DNA of 64,000 nt from an uncultured Desulfobacterales bacterium. Lineage in GTDB: Bacteria > Desulfobacterota > Desulfobacteria > Desulfobacterales > SpSt-501. The first letter of the stretch is position 1; each line of letters begins with the position of its first letter. The DNA lies in contig CALIUY010000018.1 of NCBI GenBank assembly GCA_938048455.1, positions 24,431 through 88,430 of the forward strand, given 5' to 3'. Shown here piece after piece: positions 26,775 through 35,930 of this stretch. The position numbers were made by a program, and so were the translations under genes. The notes below the pieces were generated by a model, which saw only the letters and a list, made by a program, of their open reading frames with translations, did not search any database and was not told the DNA's origin.

Positions 26775-27708
26775 CCGCCCCCCGGCGGGCGTGCTCTACG
26801 TGGTGGCCACTCCGATCGGCCACCGCGAGGACATCACCCTGCGGGCGCTCGCCGTGCTGAAGGCGGTGCACCTCGTCGCCGCCGAGGACACCCGCAAAAC
26901 CGGGGAACTCCTGCGCCACTTCGGCATCCACACCCGGCTGCTCTCCTACCACGAGCACAACGAGGCCGAACGGGCGCCGCAATTGCTTTCGCGGCTGCGC
27001 GCCGGCGAGGACATCGCCCTCGTCACCAACGCCGGCACGCCCGCCGTCTCCGATCCCGGCTACCGGCTGGTCTCGACCGCGGCCGAAGCCGGCGTGCGCG
27101 TCGTTCCCATTCCCGGCGCCTCGGCCGCGATCGCCGCCCTCTCGGCCTCGGGGCTTCCCACCGACGCCTTCGTCTTCGAGGGGTTTCTGCCGAAACGGGA
27201 AGGACCCCGGCGCCGGCGGCTCGAAGCCCTTGCCGCGGAGCGGCGAACCGTCATACTCTATGAATCGCCGCACCGCCTCGCCGTGCGCCTGGCCGAGTTG
27301 CTTGCGGCGCTCGGCGACCGGCGCGCGGTGCTCGCCCGTGAGCTGACCAAGGTCCACGAGGAGTTCCTGCGCGGACGCCTGAGCGACCTGGCGGCCGAGC
27401 TCGAGCGCCGCGGGGAGATCAAGGGCGAGTGTACGCTCCTGATCGCCCCCGCGGCGGAGGGGCCGCCGCCGGGGGCGTGGGCGGAAGCGCGGGAGGAGAT
27501 CCGGCGGGGGCTCGCGGCGGGCCGCGGCCCCCGCGAGGTGATCCGCGAGGTCTCCGCGCGGCACGGGTTGCCGCGAAACGCCCTCTATCGCGCGGCCCTG
27601 CGGCTCAAGGAAGAAGCCGAGTCCAACCCGGGGCGCAAGCCCCGAAATCGATCGGAAGCCGAACCCGAAGGAGGCCTATGGACATCCGAGCGGACATCGA
27701 AGCGCTGA
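26749..27708 (+). CDS. rsmI: 16S rRNA 2'-O-ribose C1402 methyltransferase
   Basis: It contains the tetrapyrrole-methylase fold: LYVVATPIGHREDITLRA, AEDTRKTG, TNAGTPAVSDPGYRLV, PIPGASAAIAALSASGLP and ELTKVHEEFLRG. The length of 319 is slightly long because of a basic tail. It overlaps yraN by 26 bases upstream. Its last ten codons overlap the start of the acyl-CoA synthetase gene. Confidence 0.94.
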   Translation: MPSTSAPDNRPPAGVLYVVATPIGHREDITLRALAVLKAVHLVAAEDTRKTGELLRHFGIHTRLLSYHEHNEAERAPQLLSRLRAGEDIALVTNAGTPAVSDPGYRLVSTAAEAGVRVVPIPGASAAIAALSASGLPTDAFVFEGFLPKREGPRRRRLEALAAERRTVILYESPHRLAVRLAELLAALGDRRAVLARELTKVHEEFLRGRLSDLAAELERRGEIKGECTLLIAPAAEGPPPGAWAEAREEIRRGLAAGRGPREVIREVSARHGLPRNALYRAALRLKEEAESNPGRKPRNRSEAEPEGGLWTSERTSKR

Positions 27709-29858
27709 ACGCCATTCTCTCCCCGAAGTCGGTCGCGGTCATCGGCGCCTCCACCACCCCGGGGAAGGTGGGCCACGACATCTTCGCCAACATCCTGAAA
27801 GGCGGATTCACCGGGATCCTCTACCCCGTCAACCCCGGCGCCCGGGCCGTCTTGAGCGTGCGCGCCTACCCGCGCATCCAGGAGGTTCCCGACCCCGTCG
27901 ATCTCGCCATCGTGATCCTGCCGCCCCAGCCCGCGCTCCAGGCGGTACAGGATGCGGTCGCCCGCGGCGTGAAAGGTGTGGTCATCGTCTCGGCGGGCTT
28001 CCGCGAGGTCGGTCCGGAGGGCCGCGCGATCGAGGACCGCATCGTCGCCCTCTGCCGCGAAGCCGGCGTGCGCGTGATCGGGCCGAACTGCCTCGGGGTC
28101 ATCAACCCCACCCCCGCGGTGCGCCTGAACGCGAGCTTCTCGGCGCGGATGCCCAAGGCCGGAAACATCTCCTTCATCTCCCAAAGCGGGGCGCTTTGCA
28201 CCGCGGTGCTCGACTTCGCCGCCGACCGGAATTTCGGCTTTTCCAAGTTCATCTCGACCGGAAACAAGGCCGACGTGGACGAGCTCGATCTCCTGCTTTA
28301 TCTCCATCAGGACCCCGACACCGAGGTGATCCTGCTCTACCTCGAGGAGCTGCGCCGCGGGCCCGAGTTCATCCGGGCCGTGCGCGAGATCACCAGCGGC
28401 GACTTCCGGCCCAAGCCCGTGCTGGCGATCAAGTCCGGACGCACCGCGGCCGGGGCGCGCGCCGCGGCCTCGCACACGGGTTCGCTCTCCGGAACCGAGG
28501 GCGTCTACAACGCGATCTTCCAGCAGTCGGGGATCATCCGCGTGGAGTCGATCGATGAGCTCTTCGATTTCGCCACCGCCTTCGCCTACAAGAACGAAAG
28601 CGAGCTCGGCAAACTGCGTCGCAAGGTGCCCACGGGGAACCGGGTCGCCATCGTGACCAACGCCGGCGGCCCCGGGATCGTCGCCACCGACATGACGATG
28701 TTCTCCGGCCTGGAGCTGGCGCAGTTCAAGGAGGAAACCGTTGAGACGCTGGCCAGCCACCTGCCCAGCACGGCGAACCTCAAGAACCCCGTGGACGTGA
28801 TCGGTGATGCCACGATCGACCGCTACGAAAACGCGCTCGGCGCGGTCATCCGCGACGAAAACGTCGACGGCGCGCTCGTCATCCTGACGCCGCAGTCCAT
28901 GACCAACGTCCTCGGCACCGCGGAGGCGATCGCGCGCATCGCCCGGCGCTCCTTCAAGCCGATCCTGTGCTGTTTCATGGGCGTCATCGACGTCTCGGCC
29001 GGGGTCAAGTATCTCCAGGACCGGGGCATCCCTGTCTACAAGTTCCCGGAAAACGCGGCCAAGGCTTTCGGGGCCCTCTACCGCTACTCGCGCTGGCTGA
29101 ACCGTCAGTTCCTCGCCGAGTACAAGCTCTCCTTCGACCGCGAGCGCGCCGCGAAAATCATCGCCGACTGCCTGGCCCGCGGCAAGACCCGCCTGGGCGA
29201 GCTGGACGGCCTGGGCATTCTCGAGGCCTACGGCTTCCCGGTGCTGCCGACGAAACTCTCCCGCAGCGCGGAGGAGGCTGCGGCGGTCGCCGCCGAAATC
29301 GGATTTCCGGTGGTGATGAAGATCGTCTCCGAGCAGATCCTGCACAAATCCGACGCCGGCGGCGTGATCGTCGGGGTACAGACGGCGCAAGAGGCGCGTC
29401 AGGCCTTCGAGACGATCCTCGCCCGCGGTCGGGCCTATCGCGAGGACGCCGTGATCGAAGGGGTGCTCGTCCAGAAAATGGCCTCTGCCGGGACCGAGGT
29501 GATCCTGGGCTTGAGCCGCTATCCGGTGTTCGGACCGCTGCTCATGTTCGGGCTGGGGGGAATCTTCGTCGAGGTCTTCCAGGACGTGACCTTCCGCCTC
29601 GCGCCGATCGGGCGCAACGAGGCGCGGCGCATGGTGCGGCAGATCCGGGGCTACAAGCTGCTCGAGGGCTTCCGCGGCCGCCCGCGGGGCGACATCGAGG
29701 CGGTCGAGAAACTGCTCGTCTCGCTTTCGCATCTTGCGATCGATCACCCCGAGATCGCCGAGCTGGACATCAACCCGTTGCTCGTCCACCCCGAGGGGCG
29801 CGGGGCGACGGCGGCCGACTGCCGCATGATCCTCAAATCGCAAAACGCCGCCGCTTAG
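27678..29858 (+). CDS. ADP-forming acyl-CoA synthetase (alpha-beta fused)
   Basis: This 726-residue enzyme interconverts acyl-CoA, ADP and Pi with free acid, ATP and CoA, as in acetate conservation by anaerobes. It has an N-terminal CoA-binding domain (AVIGASTTPGKVGHDIF), two CoA-ligase domains (SQSGALCTAVLDFA) with the phosphohistidine His266 in SHTGSLSG, and a C-terminal ATP-grasp domain from about 500 (HKSDAGGVIVGV, DINPLLVHP). There is no GNAT extension, unlike PatZ/Pat proteins. The acyl specificity is undetermined. The ATG at 27678 has GAAGGAGG upstream and lies inside the rsmI 3' end. Confidence 0.92.
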   Translation: MDIRADIEALNAILSPKSVAVIGASTTPGKVGHDIFANILKGGFTGILYPVNPGARAVLSVRAYPRIQEVPDPVDLAIVILPPQPALQAVQDAVARGVKGVVIVSAGFREVGPEGRAIEDRIVALCREAGVRVIGPNCLGVINPTPAVRLNASFSARMPKAGNISFISQSGALCTAVLDFAADRNFGFSKFISTGNKADVDELDLLLYLHQDPDTEVILLYLEELRRGPEFIRAVREITSGDFRPKPVLAIKSGRTAAGARAAASHTGSLSGTEGVYNAIFQQSGIIRVESIDELFDFATAFAYKNESELGKLRRKVPTGNRVAIVTNAGGPGIVATDMTMFSGLELAQFKEETVETLASHLPSTANLKNPVDVIGDATIDRYENALGAVIRDENVDGALVILTPQSMTNVLGTAEAIARIARRSFKPILCCFMGVIDVSAGVKYLQDRGIPVYKFPENAAKAFGALYRYSRWLNRQFLAEYKLSFDRERAAKIIADCLARGKTRLGELDGLGILEAYGFPVLPTKLSRSAEEAAAVAAEIGFPVVMKIVSEQILHKSDAGGVIVGVQTAQEARQAFETILARGRAYREDAVIEGVLVQKMASAGTEVILGLSRYPVFGPLLMFGLGGIFVEVFQDVTFRLAPIGRNEARRMVRQIRGYKLLEGFRGRPRGDIEAVEKLLVSLSHLAIDHPEIAELDINPLLVHPEGRGATAADCRMILKSQNAAA

Positions 29859-29873
29859 GAAGAGGGCGGATCG

Positions 29874-30482
29874 TTGCCGACCCTGGGCCCGGGCCTCTAC
29901 CCCGTGCTGCTCGCCGTGCCCGAGGCGGTGCGGCGTCTTCCCCCCCGGCAACGGGTGATTTGTCTCCGCTCCCATGCGCGCAAGGCCGTGCGCCGCTCGG
30001 CCGCGCGGGGAGGATTGCTTCTCGGAGAGCTCGTCCAGGACCCGCGAGGGGTTCCCCGGCCCGCAAACGGCCTCTACTGGTCGCTCACCCACAAGCCGGA
30101 CTGGGTGGCCGGCGTCGTCGCCCCGCATCCCGTGGGCATCGACCTCGAAGGGGTCACCGAGCACGCTCCGACCCTCTTCGCCAAGATCGCACGCCCCGAG
30201 GAATGGCGGCTGGCCGCGGCGGAGGAACCGCGGCTCGCCTTTGCGCGCTTTTGGACGGCCAAGGAGGCCGTCCTCAAGGCGACCGGCCGGGGCCTCGCCG
30301 GGCTCTCCGACTGCCGCGTCGTGGGCGTCGAAGGCCCCCGGCGCATCACCCTCGAGCACGCCGGCCGGCTCTGGAGGGTCGAGCAGATCCTCTTCCGAGA
30401 GACGGTCGCCGCGATCACCGTGGAAGAGACCTCCCCTCTGTGGAGCATCGAGGAGGAGGAAGGCGGCCGATCCGGGTTTTGA
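29874..30482 (+). CDS. 4'-phosphopantetheinyl transferase, Sfp type
   Basis: It transfers phosphopantetheine from CoA to carrier proteins. VGIDLEGV and WTAKEAVLKATGRGL are the two signature motifs with the Mg-binding Asp/Glu and the CoA Lys. The length of 202 fits. It starts with TTG behind AGAGGG, 15 bases after the acyl-CoA synthetase. No carrier protein or synthase gene is nearby, so it may serve acyl carrier protein or an unlinked pathway. Confidence 0.88.
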   Translation: MPTLGPGLYPVLLAVPEAVRRLPPRQRVICLRSHARKAVRRSAARGGLLLGELVQDPRGVPRPANGLYWSLTHKPDWVAGVVAPHPVGIDLEGVTEHAPTLFAKIARPEEWRLAAAEEPRLAFARFWTAKEAVLKATGRGLAGLSDCRVVGVEGPRRITLEHAGRLWRVEQILFRETVAAITVEETSPLWSIEEEEGGRSGF

Positions 30483-30900
30483 AACGAAGGTCCACCGGAG
30501 CGGAAATCGACCGCGGGTGCGGCTGCCCAAAGGCCGCCCGGCTCCCTTCCCGCCCGTTCATCCTCGGGAGCAGCCGAAATCGACCGTCCGTTCGTTCTCG
30601 GGATCCCGAGCCGTTCCCCGCGGAAAACCGTGAGTCTGCCCCCCCGCAGGGCCATGTCCTCGCGAGAGGCGAGGACCGGCTCTTCGAGCCGGACTCCAAG
30701 ATGGGCGTCTCGATGCGCGGAGGCATTTCCCCGAACCTTTCCCTCCGTTCCCGCGTCTGCGCCCACGGAGAGAGAAATCACCCTTGACGGGCGGACGGAG
30801 AATACGGTTTATTTGCAGAATCATCGATCGACGGGGCCACTTTCTTTTTCTCCGCGGCAACAGCTCCCCGGGGCGGCCGCCGATGCGCGAAGGAGGTTTC
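30483..30900. other. 418-base intergenic stretch
   Basis: No credible coding sequence is present. It contains short palindromes (for example CTCGGGATCCCGAG near 30597 and a CCGGCT/AGCCGG stem near 30673-30690) and the promoter at 30784-30813. Nothing else was recognised. Confidence 0.5.
30784..30813 (+). promoter_or_regulatory. Promoter of the second signalling cluster
   Basis: TTGACG (30784-30789) and TTTATT (30808-30813) with 18 bases between lie in an AT-richer stretch about 90 bases before the CBS gene. Confidence 0.5.
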
Positions 30901-31455
30901 ATGGAGCCCATCCGTGTACGGGACCTGATGATCCCCCTCGAGGACTACGCGACCGTTTCGGAAGACGCCGATCTGTACGCCGCCATCCAGGCCCTGGAAG
31001 AGGCGCGGGAACGATATCGGCAACATCCCTACCGGCACCGGGCGGTTCTCGTCTACAACGCCGAGCGCCGCATCGTCGGCAAACTCAGCCAGATCGACAT
31101 CGTCCGCTGTCTGGAGCCGAAATACGAGGCGATCGAAAAGACGGAGCAGCTCGCCCGTTTCGGTTTCGGCCCCGACTACATGCGGCGCATGATCCAGGAA
31201 TACGGGCTCTGGAAAAGCCCGCTCGAAGACGTCTGCAAGACCGCGGCGGATTACCGCGTGAAGGACGTGATGCACACGCCGGGACAGGGGGAATGCGTCG
31301 CCGCGGAGGCCTCGCTCGCCGAGGCCATTCACCAGTTGATTCTCGGCAACCACCAGTCGCTTCTCGTCACCCGCGGCGAGGAGATCGTGGGCATCCTGCG
31401 CCTCTCCGACGTCTTCAACAAAATCTGCGAAATGATCCGCGCCTGCCGGCGCTGA
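30901..31455 (+). CDS. CBS-domain pair protein
   Basis: This 184-residue cytoplasmic protein has two CBS motifs. The first (VRDLMIPLEDYATVSEDADL, then RRIVGKLSQIDIVRCL) and second (VKDVMHTPGQG, then EEIVGILRLSDVFNKI) flank a helical insert of about 40 residues. It likely senses an adenine nucleotide or SAM. AAGGAGG lies before the ATG. It is followed at 28 bases by a receiver gene; the same two modules are fused in one protein at 1953, so the two products probably interact. Confidence 0.88.
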   Translation: MEPIRVRDLMIPLEDYATVSEDADLYAAIQALEEARERYRQHPYRHRAVLVYNAERRIVGKLSQIDIVRCLEPKYEAIEKTEQLARFGFGPDYMRRMIQEYGLWKSPLEDVCKTAADYRVKDVMHTPGQGECVAAEASLAEAIHQLILGNHQSLLVTRGEEIVGILRLSDVFNKICEMIRACRR

Positions 31456-31483
31456 GGCCGCCCCCCCGCCCGAGGAGGTCATC

Positions 31484-31909
31484 GTGACGGCCGCTTCCCC
31501 TGCCGTGCTCGTCGTCGACGACGAGGTCGACTTCGGTGAGGTGCTCACGCTGCGCCTGCGCGAGGCGGGGGAAAACGCCCTTTACGCCCGCAGCGGCCGC
31601 GACTGCCTCGATCTGCTCCAACGCCAGGAGGTCGAGGTCGTGATCCTGGACGTGCGCATGCCCGACATGGACGGGATCGATACCCTCCAGGCGATCAAAC
31701 AAGCCCACCCCTGGGTCGAGGTGATCCTGTTGACCGGCCACGGGACGATCGAAACCGCCGTCCGCGGCGTGAAACTCGGCGCTTACGATCTGCTGATCAA
31801 GCCGGCGGATTTCCAGGAGCTCCGCGAGAAGCTGAACCAGGCGCGGCGGCGCAGGCAGGAGAGAATCGATCGCCCCGGCGACACCGGGGCCATCCCCGAC
31901 CCCTCCTGA
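31484..31909 (+). CDS. Receiver-only response regulator
   Basis: This 141-residue receiver has the acidic pair in LVVDDEV, the phospho-Asp in VVILDVRMPDMDG, Thr in LLTGHG and Lys in LIKPAD, plus an Arg-rich tail. It starts with GTG behind CGAGGAGG. It lies between the CBS protein and a receiver-kinase hybrid. Confidence 0.9.
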   Translation: MTAASPAVLVVDDEVDFGEVLTLRLREAGENALYARSGRDCLDLLQRQEVEVVILDVRMPDMDGIDTLQAIKQAHPWVEVILLTGHGTIETAVRGVKLGAYDLLIKPADFQELREKLNQARRRRQERIDRPGDTGAIPDPS

Positions 31910-31988
31910 CCGGCCGGGCGGGGGAAGGGCAGACCCCGCGACGCCTTGCCGGCGACAGCCGGAGGCGCGGGGGAATTCCCCGGGAGCC

Positions 31989-33155
31989 ATGGAACAGCCG
32001 ACCCGCCCGCTTACCGTACTGCTCGTCGACGACGAACCCCGGTTCCGCGAGATCCTCGCCAAGCGCCTGCGCCACCGCGGGGTTTCGGTGGAGGAGGCCC
32101 CGGGCGGGGAAGAAGCCCTCGAATCCATGCGGCGGGAGGCGAAAGAGGTCGTCGTTCTGGACGTCAAGATGCCGGGCCTCGATGGAATCGAGACCTTGCG
32201 TAGGCTCAAAACGGCGCATCCCGAATGCGAGGTGATCCTGCTCACCGGGCACGCCAGCCCCCAAGACGGCGTGGAAGGCATCAAGGCCGGCGCTTTCGAT
32301 TACCTCTCCAAGCCCGTCGAGTTCGAACACCTGCTGCGCAAGATCACGCAGGCCCGGAACAAAATCGAGCGCTTGCGCGCCGAACGGCGCGAGGCGGAGT
32401 TCCGGGAGCAAATCCGCCGGCAGATGGCGGTCGCCGAGCGGCTGGCGGCGCTGGGAACCCTCGCCAGCGGGGTCGCCCACGAGATCAACAACCCGCTCGC
32501 CGTCATCCAGGACAGTGCGGGCTGGTTGCAACAGATCCTCGAAAAGCCCGAGACCGCGGACATGCCGCGGCGGGAAGACTTCGCGCAGGCGCTCGCGCGC
32601 ATTCAGCGCGCCGTCGGGCGCGCCCGCACGATCACCCGGCAGCTGCTCCAGGCGGTGCACAATCCGGCGGGCGATTCCCTCGAGACCGTGCACCTGCGGG
32701 AGGTTTCCCTCCCCGCGATCGCCGAGGAGGCTCTCGCCCTCGTCCGGCGCGAGGCCGCCGACCGGGGCCTGGCGCTCGCCCTGGAGGCTTCCGACCCGCC
32801 GCCCCTCGCCTGGACCGACCCCGCCCTGCTGCTCCAAGTGATTCTCAACCTGCTGAACAACGCCTTGCAGGCGACGGACTCCGGCGGGCGCGTCACGCTG
32901 CGGCTGGGCGTGAAGGGAGAGCACGCCGTGCTCGCCGTGGAGGACACGGGCCGGGGCATCCCCCCCGAGCACCTGAACCGCATCTTTGAGCCTTTTTTCA
33001 CGACCAAGGAGGTCGGACGGGGGACCGGGATGGGGCTTTACGTTTCCTGGGCCATCATGAACCGCCTGCAGGGCGGGATCACCGTGGAAAGCCGCGAGGG
33101 CCGGGGCGCGACCTTCACCCTTACCCTGCCGCGGAAACCTCCCCCCACCGCCTGA
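31989..33155 (+). CDS. Soluble receiver-histidine kinase hybrid
   Basis: Residues 8-122 are a receiver (phospho-Asp58 in VVLDVKMPGLDG, Lys in SKPVE). A coiled linker leads to a DHp domain with His164 in [12 protein letters not shown] and a HATPase_c domain (NLLNNALQA, DTGRGIP, GMGLYV). There is no membrane segment or other sensor. It therefore acts inside the cell, with its kinase activity probably set by phosphorylation of its own receiver, a relay element between other kinases and receivers. A receiver gene follows after 27 bases. Confidence 0.9.
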   Translation: MEQPTRPLTVLLVDDEPRFREILAKRLRHRGVSVEEAPGGEEALESMRREAKEVVVLDVKMPGLDGIETLRRLKTAHPECEVILLTGHASPQDGVEGIKAGAFDYLSKPVEFEHLLRKITQARNKIERLRAERREAEFREQIRRQMAVAERLAALGTLASGVAHEINNPLAVIQDSAGWLQQILEKPETADMPRREDFAQALARIQRAVGRARTITRQLLQAVHNPAGDSLETVHLREVSLPAIAEEALALVRREAADRGLALALEASDPPPLAWTDPALLLQVILNLLNNALQATDSGGRVTLRLGVKGEHAVLAVEDTGRGIPPEHLNRIFEPFFTTKEVGRGTGMGLYVSWAIMNRLQGGITVESREGRGATFTLTLPRKPPPTA

Positions 33156-33182
33156 GCGCACGGCGGAGAAAGGAAAACGGGC

Positions 33183-33599
33183 ATGCCCCCCTCGCCGCAC
33201 GTAGCGAAGCCGGGTCTGCGGGTTCTGCTCGTCGACGACGAGGCCGGCTACACGGACGTTCTGGCCAACCGCCTGCAAAAGCGGGGCTTCGAGGTCGGCA
33301 AGGCCTACAGCGGGGCCGAGGCGCTGCAGCAGATGCGGCAACGCAGCTTCGAGGTCGCCGTCCTGGACTTGAAAATGCCCGACATGGACGGCATCGAGCT
33401 TTTGCGTGTCCTGAAGATGATGGACCCGGGGATGCAGGTCATCATGCTGACGGGCCACGGATCGGCGGCGGCCTGCCGTGAAGGGATGGCCCTCGGGGCG
33501 TACGACTATCTCACCAAGCCCTGCGAGCTCGAGGAACTCGTGGAAAAGATCCGGCAGGCGGCGGAGCCGCGCGCGGAGCCGACGGACGCCCGCCGTTGA
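33183..33599 (+). CDS. Receiver-only response regulator
   Basis: This 138-residue receiver has LLVDDEA, AVLDLKMPDMDG with the phospho-Asp, MLTGHG and TKPCE, then a short tail. There is no output domain. It is the last + strand gene of the cluster and the probable target of the hybrid kinase just upstream. It converges on the receiver at 33630 with a 30-base gap and no clear terminator. Confidence 0.9.
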   Translation: MPPSPHVAKPGLRVLLVDDEAGYTDVLANRLQKRGFEVGKAYSGAEALQQMRQRSFEVAVLDLKMPDMDGIELLRVLKMMDPGMQVIMLTGHGSAAACREGMALGAYDYLTKPCELEELVEKIRQAAEPRAEPTDARR

Positions 33600-33629
33600 A
33601 AGCGCAAGCCGGACCGCCGGACCGGGGCG

Positions 33630-34061
33630 TCAGGTGCGACGGGAGGTGATCTCGCGCATCTGGGCCTCGATGATCTTTTCTTCCTGCTTGCGTTTGCGCG
33701 CCGCCGCCTCGGTCACCTTGGCGACCAGGACCTCGATGTCGCAGGGTTTCATCAGGTAATCGAAGGCCCCCTTCTTCATTCCCTCGATGGCCGACTCGAC
33801 CGTCGCATGGCCGGTCAGCATCACGACCTCGACGAGGGGATGGCGTTTCTTGATTTCGGAAAGCGTTTCGATCCCGTCCATCCCCGGCATTTTGACATCC
33901 AGGATCACGACCTCGATCCGCGGATTCTCCTCGAGCCGGGCGAGCGCCGCCGGACCGTCGTAGGCGGGGATCACCTCGAGTTCCCGTTTCACGAGGCGCT
34001 TGGTCATGGTCTCCACGAAGGGGACCTCGTCGTCCACCAGCAAAATCGTCGCCAACGCCAT
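33630..34061 (-). CDS. Receiver-only response regulator of the DASS operon
   Basis: This 143-residue receiver has LLVDDEV, VVILDVKMPGMDG with the phospho-Asp, MLTGHA and MKPCD, and a charged helical tail. GGAAGGAGA precedes its ATG. It is the last gene of a four-gene - strand unit (permease, beta-helix protein, kinase, receiver) and follows its cognate kinase by 18 bases. Confidence 0.9.
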   Translation of the reverse strand: MALATILLVDDEVPFVETMTKRLVKRELEVIPAYDGPAALARLEENPRIEVVILDVKMPGMDGIETLSEIKKRHPLVEVVMLTGHATVESAIEGMKKGAFDYLMKPCDIEVLVAKVTEAAARKRKQEEKIIEAQMREITSRRT

Positions 34062-34079
34062 CTTTCTTCTCCTTCCGCG

Positions 34080-35876
34080 TTACCCCTTTGCCGTGCTGAG
34101 CGGCAGCAGAACATGAAAGGTGGTTCCCTTGCCGACCTGGCTTTCCACTTCGATCGTTCCGCCCATCTTGTGCACGATCCCGTAGCAGATGGAAAGCCCG
34201 AGCCCCGTCCCCTTGCCGACCGGCTTGGTGGTGAAAAAGGGGTCGAAGAGGCGGGCCATGTTGGTCGCGGGGATTCCGGGCCCGGTGTCGGCGACGGAGA
34301 CCCGCAGCCGCTCCCCTTCCCGCCGGGTCGTCACGGTGATCGTCCCCCCGCTTTTCTCCATCGCATCGACGGCGTTTTGCAGGATGTTCATGAACACCTG
34401 TTGCATCTCCGTGAGCGAGGCTTCCAAGAGCGGCAGGTTTTCCTCGAGCGCCGTCTTCACCTCGATGTTCGCAAAGCGGGTCCGCTGGGAGAGCAGCTCG
34501 AGGACTTCCTGCACGAGGGCGTTGATCTGCACCTGCTGCACGCGGGAGTCGGTCTTGCGGGCGAAGCTGAGCAGTTTGTGGGTGATTTCCTTGCAGCGGC
34601 GGCCCTGGGTCTGGATCTGCCGCAGGGAGCGCTCGAATTCGCGGCGGTTTTCCTCCGACTCAACCCCCTCGCTCATCAGATCCTGCATCCAGCCGGCCTC
34701 CTCCACCATGATCGCCACGGGATTGTTGATCTCGTGGGCGATCCCCGCGGCCAGCTCCCCGATGGTGGCGAGCTTCCCCGTTTCGATCACCTGCCGGTTC
34801 ATCAGCTCCTTTTCGAAATCGAGCCGGGCGATGCGCCGCACGACGCGGCCGGCCACGAGAAAGGCGAGCGCCACCACGGCCGGAACGGCGAAGAGGGCGA
34901 CCAGGGCGGTCATGAGCTGCGTCTGCTTGAGCTGAGCGAAGGCGTCGGCCATTTCCTGCTGGAAGATCAGCAGCCACTGGTTGTCCTTCAGGAAGGCGGC
35001 GACGATGATGAACCGGGTTCCGCCCTCGCTGATCTTTTCCACCGTGAACATGGAGCCGGTGGGCAAGTAGCGGTCGAGGTATTCGTCGGCGTAGCCGTGG
35101 CCTTCGAGCAGGAGATCCGAGGTGTTCAGGGTGGAAGCCGCACTTCGGAGGGCGTCTTCCCCCTTTTTGAAGAGGTTCAGGTACTGCTGCTTGGTCAGCT
35201 TGGGGGCGCCGCCCGGCGCGCGGGTTTGAAACTCGCCCTCGCGGTTCAGGATGAACGCCGTCCCGGTCTTGCCGATCGCCAGGTTCTCGACCAGGCTGTT
35301 GAAGGCCACGAAATCGATCGTCGCCCGCAGCAACCAGTCCCGGCCTTCCCAGGTGCGTTTGACGGCGACGATGAAATGGGGATGGCCGCGGAGGCCGAGG
35401 AAGACGTCGCTGATGAAGGCCTGGCGCCGGATCGCCCGTTTGAACCATTCGGCGCCGCTGTAATCGGCGCGCTGCAGCTCGTAGGGGCCGGCATAGGCCA
35501 CCTGGCGACCCTGCTCATCGACCAGTCCCAGATCGACGAAGACGTAGCTGTATTCTTCCTGGAGGACCCGCAGGCGCTGTTCGAGAAACTCCCGGTGGCG
35601 CAGCGGCTCGACGCCGAAGCTGCGAAAGAGATGGCTGATGTCGCTCAGCCGCTGTTTCAGGAAAAAATCGATGTTCTGGCGGTGCTTGAGGACCAGTTCC
35701 CCTAAATGCGCGTAGACCATGCGGTTGGCGAAGCGGTCGAACTGAAAGAGGATGATCCCGCTCACGAGCACCATGGGCAGAATGGCGACGAGGATGACGG
35801 TCAGGGCGATCCGGAACCGCAGCCGGGCGTACTCGGGATGGCGGATATCGGGTGTGAGCGTCTTTTCCGTGTCCAT
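34080..35876 (-). CDS. Membrane sensor histidine kinase with Cache-type sensor
   Basis: This 598-residue kinase has TM1 near residues 21-44, a sensor to about 315, TM2 near 318-342, DHp with His381 in IAHEINNPVAI, and HATPase_c (NILQNAVDA, DTGPGIP, GLGLSI). The sensor shares AYAGPYEL, a WF motif and HPHFIIAV with the two Cache kinases of the first cluster. Sitting behind an SLC13/DASS permease, it may sense that permease's substrate, for example a dicarboxylate or sulfur oxyanion. Confidence 0.9.
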   Translation of the reverse strand: MDTEKTLTPDIRHPEYARLRFRIALTVILVAILPMVLVSGIILFQFDRFANRMVYAHLGELVLKHRQNIDFFLKQRLSDISHLFRSFGVEPLRHREFLEQRLRVLQEEYSYVFVDLGLVDEQGRQVAYAGPYELQRADYSGAEWFKRAIRRQAFISDVFLGLRGHPHFIVAVKRTWEGRDWLLRATIDFVAFNSLVENLAIGKTGTAFILNREGEFQTRAPGGAPKLTKQQYLNLFKKGEDALRSAASTLNTSDLLLEGHGYADEYLDRYLPTGSMFTVEKISEGGTRFIIVAAFLKDNQWLLIFQQEMADAFAQLKQTQLMTALVALFAVPAVVALAFLVAGRVVRRIARLDFEKELMNRQVIETGKLATIGELAAGIAHEINNPVAIMVEEAGWMQDLMSEGVESEENRREFERSLRQIQTQGRRCKEITHKLLSFARKTDSRVQQVQINALVQEVLELLSQRTRFANIEVKTALEENLPLLEASLTEMQQVFMNILQNAVDAMEKSGGTITVTTRREGERLRVSVADTGPGIPATNMARLFDPFFTTKPVGKGTGLGLSICYGIVHKMGGTIEVESQVGKGTTFHVLLPLSTAKG

Positions 35877-35930
35877 GCGCCGCCTGCGGGCTGTCGGCTG
35901 TCGCCGGATTCTCCCGACCGGAAGCGGCCG

